From Hydrogenophaga sp. (lineage in GTDB: Bacteria; Pseudomonadota; Gammaproteobacteria; Burkholderiales; Burkholderiaceae_C), in the NCBI GenBank assembly GCA_018335615.1, contig JAGXRS010000230.1, forward strand, positions 1-6,334: a stretch of 6,334 nt of DNA, in the 5' to 3' direction. Below the pieces are notes generated by a model. That model saw only the letters and a program-made list of their open reading frames with translations. It searched no databases and was not told the origin of the DNA. Both the position numbers and the translations under genes were made by a program. Positions 1 to 4,850 of the stretch are shown one piece after another. Numbering within the stretch: the first letter of the stretch is position 1; the number at the start of each line of letters is the position of its first letter.

Positions 1-356
1 CCCGCCACCACCGGCGACACCGAGAACGGCAGGTCGATCAGCGTCGTCAGGAAGGATTTGCCCCGGAATTCGTATTTGGCAACACACCAGGCCGCCGCCA
101 CGCCGAACACCAGGTTCAGCGGCACGGCAATCGCCGCGGTGAGCAGGGTCAGGCGGATGGCGGACCAGGCGTCGGGCTCGCGCAGGGCTTCTGCATACGC
201 CTGCCAGCCCTTGCGCAGCGCCTCGGTGAACACCGCGGCCAGGGGCAGCACCAGGAACAGGAACATGAACACCAGCGCCACGCCGATCAGCGTGCGTCGC
301 ACCCAGGCAGATTCGGTGGTGCCGCGCCGGGCGGTTCTCACAACAGTCGTGCTCAT
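1..356 (-). CDS. cysW: Sulfate/thiosulfate ABC transporter permease CysW (N-terminal part, cut by window edge)
   Basis: One of the two inner-membrane subunits of the CysTWA-Sbp sulfate/thiosulfate importer. The first 118 residues are visible. They comprise a basic cytoplasmic N-terminus (about residues 1-20), a first hydrophobic span (about 22-44), a second (about 67-91), and the family block ending LIDLPFSVSPVVAG (from about residue 106), which is diagnostic of CysW-type permeases. The remaining two thirds, including the EAA loop that contacts the ATPase CysA, lie off the left edge. The ATG at 356-354 overlaps the cysT stop codon as ATGA, so the two genes are surely co-transcribed and probably translationally coupled. 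Nothing suggests damage. Recognition is by recalled family similarity. Confidence 0.93.
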   Translation of the reverse strand, partial: MSTTVVRTARRGTTESAWVRRTLIGVALVFMFLFLVLPLAAVFTEALRKGWQAYAEALREPDAWSAIRLTLLTAAIAVPLNLVFGVAAAWCVAKYEFRGKSFLTTLIDLPFSVSPVVA

Positions 357-1234
357 TGGTTGGTACCACCCGAACGCTTGCGCTGCCAGGCCTGCAGGCC
401 GTTGATGAGCAGCAGAAGAACAAAAGAAATCACGAGCATCACGGTGGCCACCGCGGTGGCACCCGCGAAGTCGTACTGCTCCAGCTTGCCGATGATGATG
501 AGCGGCGTGATCTCCGACACCATGGGCATGTTGCCGGCGATGAAGATCACCGAGCCGTACTCACCGATGGCGCGGGCAAACGCCATCGCAAAGCCGGTCA
601 GCAGAGCAGGCGCGATAGTCGGAAAAATGACGCGGCTGAAGGTCTGCCAGCGGGTGGCGCCCAGGCAGGTGGCGGCCTCCTCCAGTTCCTTCTCCATGTC
701 TTCCAGCACCGGCTGCACCGTGCGCACCACAAAGGGCAGGCCAATGAAGATGAGTGCAATCACCACCCCGTTGCGGTTGAACGCGAGTTGGATGCCGTAG
801 GGCTCCAGAAACTGGCCGATCCACCCATTGCCGGCCAGCAGCGCGCTGAGCGAGATGCCGGCCACGGCAGTGGGCAGCGCAAACGGCAGGTCCACGAGCG
901 CGTCCACGATCTTCTTGCCCGGGAAGGTGTAGCGCACCAGCACCCAGGCCACCAGCAGGCCAAACACCACGTTGACCATTGCCGCAATGAAGGAGGCGCC
1001 AAACGTGAGCCGGTACGAGGCCATCACGCGCGGCGAGGTGACCGCTTCCCAGAACGCGGGCCAGGTGAGCGTGAAGGTCTTGAAGAGCAAGGCCGACAGC
1101 GGGATCAGCACGATCAGGCTCAGGTAAAAAACCGTAAAACCCAGCGTGATGTTGAAGCCCGGCAGCACGCGGCGCTTGGTGCGCCGGGGATGCTCCCCCC
1201 GCGAAAGGGGAGCCGGAAAGGTGGTCGTGTTCAT
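353..1234 (-). CDS. cysT: Sulfate/thiosulfate ABC transporter permease CysT (CysU)
   Basis: Inner-membrane permease that pairs with CysW to form the sulfate/thiosulfate channel. The product is 293 residues, close to the roughly 277 of the E. coli protein. Conserved blocks in order are RRVLPGF (residues 21-27), LDLPFALPTAVAG-like VDLPFALPTAVAG (114-126), GLPFVVRTVQPVLE (165-178), the EAA loop EEAATCLGATRWQTFSRVIF (185-204) that docks on CysA, and ARAIGEYGSVIFIAGN (220-235). About six membrane spans are visible (near 31-53, 77-102, 112-134, 156-172, 208-235 and 258-280). I chose the ATG at 1234 because the reading frame upstream to 1426 loses family similarity. Even so, about 20 residues precede the RRVLPGF block, more than in E. 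coli. There is no clear Shine-Dalgarno sequence, and a palindrome lies directly upstream. The gene overlaps cysW by 4 bases. Confidence 0.95.
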   Translation of the reverse strand: MNTTTFPAPLSRGEHPRRTKRRVLPGFNITLGFTVFYLSLIVLIPLSALLFKTFTLTWPAFWEAVTSPRVMASYRLTFGASFIAAMVNVVFGLLVAWVLVRYTFPGKKIVDALVDLPFALPTAVAGISLSALLAGNGWIGQFLEPYGIQLAFNRNGVVIALIFIGLPFVVRTVQPVLEDMEKELEEAATCLGATRWQTFSRVIFPTIAPALLTGFAMAFARAIGEYGSVIFIAGNMPMVSEITPLIIIGKLEQYDFAGATAVATVMLVISFVLLLLINGLQAWQRKRSGGTNQ

Positions 1235-1256
1235 TCTGTGAAATTTGTCACATGAA
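1230..1256. promoter_or_regulatory. CRP-type palindrome and possible start-codon hairpin at cysT
   Basis: TGTGAAATTTGTCACA at 1237-1252 is a perfect TGTGA-N6-TCACA dyad, the classical core of a CRP-family operator. It ends two bases before the cysT start codon (1234-1232), where a bound protein would more easily block than activate transcription. Read as cysT mRNA, the same DNA also forms a stem: TTCAT-GTGA, loop CAAATT, then TCAC, a 3-base bulge AGA, and ATGAA. The outer arm contains the start codon. Which of these roles applies, if either, is inference. The dyad itself is read directly. Confidence 0.45.
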
Positions 1257-1381
1257 AACCATGCGAGCGATAGGGTTGACGTGCGATCACGCTTCAGCCG
1301 GGCTGTTAGAAGAGAGGTCTTGCGTGCCGATGTGGACCGGGTCCCGCCGCCACGCCCACGCCATCGGAAAGGACGTTCCCC

Positions 1382-1582
1382 ATGCAGCACAGCCAGCCAC
1401 CTCCCGACCAGGCCTTGGCCGAACACCCGCTGGAATACTCAGACCCCGACCTGCGCGCCTACTCCGAAGAGCAGGCCGAAGACATCCTGGAGAGCGTCAT
1501 CCACTACATGCCGATCGTGCTGCCGGTGATGGGCGCCATCCTGATCTTCATGCTGGCCTTCATCGCCGTGTACATGGCCTGA
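1382..1582 (+). CDS. Small single-span membrane protein, function unknown
   Basis: A 66-residue ORF in the gap between the minus-strand genes cysT and sbp, pointing the other way. I do not recognise a named family. The first 40 or so residues are hydrophilic and strongly acidic (EYSDPDLRAYSEEQAEDILE, about residues 18-37). A single hydrophobic helix rich in I/L/V/M/A follows (about 43-65) and runs almost to the C-terminus, so it looks like a tail-anchored or N-in/N-out bitopic protein. Support for a real gene: AAGGA at 1369-1373 with 8-base spacing to the ATG, a sensible amphipathic-then-membrane layout, and a position that no other good gene occupies. Its place inside the sulfate-transport locus suggests a link to the importer, but this is inference. 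It may equally be an independent lineage-specific gene. It converges on sbp with a 51-base gap. Confidence 0.72.
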   Translation: MQHSQPPPDQALAEHPLEYSDPDLRAYSEEQAEDILESVIHYMPIVLPVMGAILIFMLAFIAVYMA

Positions 1583-1621
1583 CGCCGGAGCCCCCGACCA
1601 CGCGGGGCAGCAGACCGGCGT
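1582..1621. terminator. Nested hairpin in the convergent gap between the 66-residue ORF and sbp
   Basis: The gap between the two convergent stop codons holds an outer 7-bp stem (ACGCCGG at 1582-1588 with CCGGCGT at 1615-1621) enclosing an inner 5-bp stem (CCCCG 1592-1596 / CGGGG 1603-1607, loop ACCACG). Its position suits a two-way transcription end for both genes. There is no T-run on either side, so it is not a classical intrinsic terminator. It may be an mRNA-end stabilising structure or a barrier with Rho. Confidence 0.35.
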
Positions 1622-1633
1622 GGCGTGGAACGG

Positions 1634-2629
1634 TCAGCGCGTGGTGTACAGCTTGTCGAACTGGCCGCCGTCGTTGAAGTGCACCTTCTGCGCTTCCGAC
1701 AGCGAACCGAAGTACTGTTCCACCGTGAAGAACTTGATCGGCTTGAAGGCGGTGGCGTACTTCTGCAGAACGGCTTCGTTGCGCGGGCGGATGTTGTGCT
1801 TGGCCGCAATTTCCTGGCCCTCGGGGCTGTAGAGGAAGTCGAGGTAGGCCTTGGCGTCAGCGGCGGTGCCCTTCTTGTTCACCGTGCGCTCCACGATGGC
1901 GACCGGGTTCTCGGCCACGATGCTGGCACTCGGGTGAATGGCGTCCACCTTGCCAGCGCCGAATTCCTTGTCGACCGACACCACCTCGGACTCGAAGGTC
2001 ACAAGCACGTCACCGATGTTGCGCTGCAGGAAGACGCCCGTGGCGTCGCGGCCACCGCGCGCCAGCACCGGCACGTTCTTGTAGAGCTTGCTCACGAACT
2101 CGGCGGCCTGCGCGTCGGTGCCGCCCTTGCTGCGCACATAGCCCCAGGCCGCCAGGTAGGCCATGCGGCCGTTGCCGCCGGTCTTGGGGTTGACCACGAT
2201 CACCTGCACGCCAGGCTTGATGAGGTCGTCCCAATCCTTGATGCCCTTGGGGTTGCCGTTGCGCACCAGGAACAGCATGGTGGAGGTGGTGGGCGCGGCG
2301 TTGTGCGGGAAGCGCTGGCGCCAGTCCTTGGCGACCACGCCCCGCTCGGCCAGGAACTCCACGTCGGTGGTGGTGTTCATGGTGACCACGTCGGCTTCCA
2401 GGCCGTCCGCCACGGCGCGCGCCTGGGCGCTGGAGCCGGCGTGCGACTGGTCCACCTTGATGTCTTTGCCGGTGGTCTTCTTGTGGCTGGCGATGAACGC
2501 CGTGTTCAGGTCCTTGTAGAACTCGCGCGACACGTCGTAGGACACGTTCAGCAACGACGTTTGCGCCGAAGCGGCGGTGGCGGCAGCCAGGGCAAGGGCA
2601 CCGAGGGTGAGCTGGAAGAATTTTTTCAT
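1634..2629 (-). CDS. sbp: Periplasmic sulfate-binding protein Sbp
   Basis: Extracytoplasmic solute-binding protein that delivers sulfate to the CysTWA importer. The product is 331 residues, the usual size of the family. A Sec signal peptide is clear: KK at residues 2-3, a hydrophobic core (about 4-19), and an ASA-type cleavage site after residue 22. The mature protein starts QTSLLNVSYDVSREFYKDLN, as in Sbp/CysP proteins. Signature regions follow: DQSHAGSSAQARAV (60-73), ADVVTMNTTTDV (79-90), GNPKGIKDWDDLIKPG (125-140), NPKTGGNGR (147-155) with YLAAWGY, GDVLVTFESE (206-215), and YSPEGQEIAAKHNIRPRN near the C-terminus. The second signature has Gly where E. coli Sbp has Ser. Sbp rather than the thiosulfate-binding CysP is my preference from overall resemblance, though substrate choice cannot be read from sequence. 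It is on the same strand as cysT, but about 400 bases and an opposed small gene lie between them. No strong Shine-Dalgarno sequence is visible. Confidence 0.93.
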   Translation of the reverse strand: MKKFFQLTLGALALAAATAASAQTSLLNVSYDVSREFYKDLNTAFIASHKKTTGKDIKVDQSHAGSSAQARAVADGLEADVVTMNTTTDVEFLAERGVVAKDWRQRFPHNAAPTTSTMLFLVRNGNPKGIKDWDDLIKPGVQVIVVNPKTGGNGRMAYLAAWGYVRSKGGTDAQAAEFVSKLYKNVPVLARGGRDATGVFLQRNIGDVLVTFESEVVSVDKEFGAGKVDAIHPSASIVAENPVAIVERTVNKKGTAADAKAYLDFLYSPEGQEIAAKHNIRPRNEAVLQKYATAFKPIKFFTVEQYFGSLSEAQKVHFNDGGQFDKLYTTR

Positions 2630-2687
2630 GACGGGAGCGCCTGAATGGAAAAGAATGCGTGGATTCTGGGCGCGCCGCCTTGTGAAG

Positions 2688-2733
2688 CAAACGACTTTGT
2701 TTTTGTTTTCTTATTTCTTTAAACAATATAAAG
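2688..2733 (-). promoter_or_regulatory. AT-rich control tract upstream of sbp
   Basis: A run of about 46 bases with very few G/C, 60-105 bases before the sbp start codon, stands out from the GC-rich surroundings. On the minus strand it reads TATATTGTTTAAAG, then A-rich sequence, then GTCGTTTG. This is typical of an activator-dependent (LysR-type, CysB-like) promoter, and TATATT and GTCGTTTG both recur in the cysI promoter region, but with different spacing (35 against 20 bases). Assignment to CysB is inference. I could not place a specific -10/-35 pair. Confidence 0.4.
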
Positions 2734-2746
2734 AGCCTCGACTGTG

Positions 2747-2766
2747 GCCTTGACCAGGGTCAAGGC
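2747..2766. promoter_or_regulatory. Perfect 20-base palindrome resembling an FNR/ANR box
   Basis: GCCTTGACC-AG-GGTCAAGGC is two perfect 9-base arms around a 2-base centre, too tight for an RNA hairpin and therefore most likely a site for a dimeric DNA-binding protein. Its core TTGACCAGGGTCAA fits the TTGAC-N4-GTCAA form of the FNR/ANR/DNR box (consensus TTGAT-N4-ATCAA). It lies about 118 bases upstream of the sbp start and about 207 bases upstream of the yggX start, so the target gene is uncertain. Confidence 0.45.
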
Positions 2767-2791
2767 TGGCTGAGCACCCATGGGCACGGCC

Positions 2792-2811
2792 GACCCTGCC
2801 GGCCAGGGGTC
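2792..2811. repeat. Imperfect inverted repeat with a second GGGTCAA half-site
   Basis: GACCCTG (2792-2798) faces CAGGGGTC (2804-2811) around CCGGC, forming seven pairs with one bulged G. The right arm continues as CCAGGGGTCAA (2803-2813), a near copy of CCAGGGTCAA in the palindrome about 50 bases upstream. It could be a weaker second operator half-site. No T-run follows, so a terminator is unlikely. Confidence 0.25.
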
Positions 2812-2972
2812 AACAAAAGATTGATAAAGTCACCCCGTGCCAGCATGAGCCCGTCTCACTGAAACGAGCGGGACACCCGGCGGTTCATGCAAGCGTTGCT
2901 TCCCCACTGGACCCACCGTGTTCCCAGTGACCCATGGCCCCACACCCAACCCCCTATCAGCAAGGAATCCCG

Positions 2973-3251
2973 ATGGCACGCACCGTCAACTGCATCAAGC
3001 TCGGCAAGGAAGCCGAAGGCCTCGACTTCCCCCCCTACCCCGGCGAGCTGGGCAAGCGCATCTATGAAAGCGTCAGCAAGGAGGCCTGGGCCGCCTGGCT
3101 CAAGCACCAGACCATGCTGCTGAACGAGAACCGCCTGAACCTGGCCGACGCCCGCGCGCGCCAGTACCTGGCACGCCAGATGGAAAAGCATTTCTTTGGC
3201 GAAGGCGCCGACGCGGCCGCCGGCTACGTGCCGCCCCCCAGCGCCACCTGA
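2973..3251 (+). CDS. yggX: Probable Fe(II)-trafficking / oxidative damage protection protein YggX
   Basis: Small cytosolic protein of the YggX family, known in Salmonella and E. coli to protect iron-sulfur clusters against superoxide and to influence Fe(II) handling. The product is 92 residues against 91 in E. coli, and the match runs end to end. It includes the N-terminal MARTVNC with the conserved Cys7, EAEGLDFPPYPGELGKRIYE (about 13-32), VSKEAWAAWLKHQTMLLNENRLNL (about 34-57), and the C-terminal helix leading to FFGEG and a Pro-rich tail. The ATG at 2973 is preferred over an in-frame ATG at 2934. It gives the family N-terminus and has AAGGAA at 2962-2967 at proper spacing. Only 60 bases separate it from the downstream oxidoreductase gene, with no obvious terminator, so the two may be co-transcribed. 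Confidence 0.95.
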   Translation: MARTVNCIKLGKEAEGLDFPPYPGELGKRIYESVSKEAWAAWLKHQTMLLNENRLNLADARARQYLARQMEKHFFGEGADAAAGYVPPPSAT

Positions 3252-3311
3252 CGCGTTGCCCATGCCTGACAGGACCTTGGGCACCCGAGACACCTTGACC
3301 GACCGGCTCCC

Positions 3312-4502
3312 GTGAGCGCCGTGCGGGAACAACGCGCCCTTGTGGTGGGCGCCGGGCTGGCGGGTGCCGCCGTCTGCGCGCAGCTGACCCGACGGGGTTG
3401 GCACGTCACCCTGCTGGACGCGGCAGCGGGCGCGGCACAGGCCGCCTCGGCGCTGCCGGTGGGCATGCTGAGCCCGCATGTCACGCGCGCACCCACGCCG
3501 CTGTCGCGTCTGTCGGCGCTCGGCGTGGCCGACATGCAGGCCGAGCTTGAACGCCTGCTGCCACCCGGTCAGGGCTGGCAGGCCTGCCAGGTGGACAACC
3601 TCGGCCACGATCCCGGCCGCTGGCCCGCCGCCTTGGTGCGCCCGGCGGCGCTGGTCCAGGGCTGGCTGAGAGAAGCCGCGGCCACGGGTCGCCTGCAAAC
3701 CCGATGGAACGCGCCCGTGGCACGCCTGCGGCGCGAGGCCGGGCCGGGACAGGCGAGCCACTGGACAGCGACCGACGCCGCCGGGCGCGAACTCGCGCAG
3801 GCACCCTGGGCTGTCGTGGCATCGGCGCTGGGCAGCCTGGCCGTGTTGCAGGACACCGACCACCGCCTGGGCCTGGACGCCCTGCCACTGCGCCCTGTCA
3901 AAGGCCAGATGAGCCTGGCCGCACTGACCGGCCCACCCCTGGCCGAGCGGCCCATGCGCAACAACGGCGTCTTCGTGCCACTGTATGAAGACGCCGGCCT
4001 CGCCCCCGACTGGCCCACGCGCGTGTGGTCGATGGGCTCCACCTACCACCGCGGTGACGCCAGCACAACGCTCAGCGATGCCGACCACGAACGCAACCGC
4101 GACAGCCTGCAGGCCATGCACCCCGACGCCGCCCGGCACATGGCGCAGGCCGCCCGCGCCGGCGAACTGATGGGATGGGCGCAGGTGCGCTGCGCCTCGC
4201 TCGACCGGCTGCCGCTGATGGGCGCCGTGCCCGACGTCGAGGCTCTGCAGACGCGCCTGTCCGAATCCGCTCCTCGCCGTGGCGGACTCTTGCTGGCCCA
4301 GGTGCCGCGCCTGGATGGGCTCTACATGCTCAGCGCCCTGGGCTCGCGCGGGCTCACGCTCGCGCACTGGTGCGCGCAGCAGCTGGCGGCCCAGATGGCC
4401 GATGAGCCCACCGCCGATGTGGCGCCGGACCTGCTGCAGGCCCTGGACCCGGCGCGCTTTGTGTGGCGCCGCGTGCGCAAGCAGGGCCGCGTCGGCGCCT
4501 GA
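3312..4502 (+). CDS. MnmC-type FAD-dependent oxidoreductase, stand-alone C-terminal half
   Basis: A 396-residue DAO-family flavoprotein. An FAD-binding Rossmann motif VVGAGLAGA lies at residues 11-19 (G13, G15, G18), followed by the strand HVTLLD (31-36). Later blocks match the oxidoreductase domain of MnmC, which removes the carboxymethyl group from cmnm5s2U at the tRNA wobble position: RPVKGQ (194-199), VRCASLDRLPLMGAVPD (292-308), GLYMLSALGSRGL (336-348), QMADEP (361-366) and LDPARFVWRRVRK (378-390). The N-terminal methyltransferase domain of bifunctional MnmC (total usually above 600 residues) is absent, and the 60 bases to yggX leave no room for it. An in-frame stop at 3267-3269 and the absence of any ATG after it force a GTG start (3312, or possibly 3321), with no visible Shine-Dalgarno sequence. 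It could be a paralogue acting on another amine substrate, although the conserved C-terminal blocks favour the tRNA role. Confidence 0.8.
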   Translation: MSAVREQRALVVGAGLAGAAVCAQLTRRGWHVTLLDAAAGAAQAASALPVGMLSPHVTRAPTPLSRLSALGVADMQAELERLLPPGQGWQACQVDNLGHDPGRWPAALVRPAALVQGWLREAAATGRLQTRWNAPVARLRREAGPGQASHWTATDAAGRELAQAPWAVVASALGSLAVLQDTDHRLGLDALPLRPVKGQMSLAALTGPPLAERPMRNNGVFVPLYEDAGLAPDWPTRVWSMGSTYHRGDASTTLSDADHERNRDSLQAMHPDAARHMAQAARAGELMGWAQVRCASLDRLPLMGAVPDVEALQTRLSESAPRRGGLLLAQVPRLDGLYMLSALGSRGLTLAHWCAQQLAAQMADEPTADVAPDLLQALDPARFVWRRVRKQGRVGA

Positions 4503-4563
4503 GACCGGGCGCCCTTGGCCCCATCCGAGCCCCCCGTCAGCCACGGACGCGGCGCGCCCGCTT

Positions 4564-4604
4564 GTGAGGGCTCGGCCTCACCGACACGCGTGTGTCGATT
4601 ATTT
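4564..4604 (+). terminator. Candidate terminator after the MnmC-like gene
   Basis: Two stems follow one another directly: GTGAGG (4564-4569) / CCTCAC (4576-4581) with loop GCTCGG, and CGACAC (4582-4587) / GTGTCG (4592-4597) with tetraloop GCGT. The second is followed by ATTATTT (4598-4604), a short T-rich tail. The site is about 60-100 bases past the stop codon and just before the cysI promoter region. The stems are short and the tail imperfect, so strength is uncertain. Confidence 0.5.
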
Positions 4605-4665
4605 CCAAAAGCTATATTCCAATAAAAAAATTGTCGTTTGGAATATAAGAAATGCGGCATACAGT
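4601..4665 (+). promoter_or_regulatory. cysI promoter region with 10-bp inverted repeat, probable activator site
   Basis: TATATTCCAA (4613-4622) and TTGGAATATA (4638-4647) form a perfect 10-base inverted repeat with a 15-base AT-rich spacer. The arm centres are 25 bases apart. A third related half-site, ATTTCCAAAA, lies at 4601-4610. The region is sharply AT-rich against its flanks. Possible -10 elements are TATAAG (4645-4650) or TACAGT (4660-4665, with TTGGAA at 4638-4643 and a 16-base spacer). Neither has a good -35, as expected for activator-dependent transcription. A LysR-type sulfur regulator (CysB or Cbl/SsuR-like) is the natural candidate from context, but I cannot match its motif with certainty. 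Confidence 0.6.
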
Positions 4666-4672
4666 CGCCGCC

Positions 4673-4831
4673 ATGCCCGAATTCGCGCTCATCTTGGCGG
4701 CGTTGGCCGTGGGACTTTCCGTCGGACTGAAGCTGATGCGCAGCAGCCTCAGCCTGGCCAACCCGCGCCGCGTGCGGTTCCACCTGTCGCCGCGACCGGT
4801 CCATGCCGGTGCCCATCCGCTCGCCCTCTGA
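4673..4831 (+). CDS. Candidate 52-residue small membrane protein upstream of cysI
   Basis: ATG at 4673, TGA at 4829-4831, ending 19 bases before the cysI start. The product starts MPEFALILAALAVGLSVGLK, one hydrophobic helix (about residues 3-20). A short basic stretch follows (LMRSSLSLANPRRVRF, 21-36) and then a Pro/His-rich tail. This layout suits a single-span inner-membrane peptide with its C-terminus in the cytoplasm. I do not recognise a family. Against it, there is no Shine-Dalgarno sequence, it is short, and GC-rich DNA yields such ORFs by chance. For it, it sits right after a strong promoter-like region and just ahead of cysI, so it would be the first cistron of that transcript. It could act as a leader peptide or be no gene at all. 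Confidence 0.4.
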   Translation: MPEFALILAALAVGLSVGLKLMRSSLSLANPRRVRFHLSPRPVHAGAHPLAL

Positions 4832-4850
4832 TTTTTTCTCCTCGACCACG

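Larger units (their letters stand above)
2630..2972. other. 343-base divergent intergenic region between sbp and yggX
   Basis: No convincing gene lies here on either strand. It must hold the sbp promoter (leftward) and any yggX promoter (rightward). Visible contents are a markedly AT-rich tract at about 2688-2733, a perfect palindrome at 2747-2766, an imperfect inverted repeat at 2792-2811, and a short AT-rich patch around 2811-2830 that includes TTGATA at 2821-2826. The rest (about 2831-2960) is ordinary GC-rich DNA in which I see nothing. No clean -35/-10 pair with standard spacing was found for either direction. Confidence 0.7.

Noticed and set aside
356..1255. Plus-strand open frame of 299 codons opposite cysT
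   Set aside because: The product is rich in His/Arg/Gln with no domain and no membrane pattern, while the minus strand gives a clean CysT permease.
1276..1311. TTGACG at 1276-1281 as a -35 for the 66-residue ORF
   Set aside because: No -10-like hexamer is found at 16-18 bases. The nearest candidate (TTAGAA) is about 24 bases away.
1235..1426. N-terminal extension of cysT to an ATG at 1426
   Set aside because: The added 64 residues have no resemblance to CysT, are Arg-rich and overlap the opposed small gene. The ATG at 1234 fits the family better.
1625..2644. Plus-strand open frame of 339 codons opposite sbp
   Set aside because: Mirror frame of sbp, which has a signal peptide and family signatures. 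The plus-strand translation is repetitive His/Gly/Val/Leu and unsupported.
3257..3283. TGCCCA / TGGGCA stem between yggX and the MnmC-like gene as a terminator
   Set aside because: A short 6-bp stem with a 15-base loop and no T-run. The small gap favours co-transcription.
2856..4544. Minus-strand open frame of 562 codons opposite yggX and the MnmC-like gene
   Set aside because: It is low-complexity in Ala/Gly/Arg/His with no recognisable domain and lies opposite two well-supported genes. Long antisense frames are common in GC-rich coding DNA.
4803..4850. Upstream in-frame ATG at 4803 as the cysI start
   Set aside because: It would add 16 Ser/Pro-rich residues not seen in the family and overlap the end of the small ORF. 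MYQYSDFD at 4851 fits known CysI N-termini.
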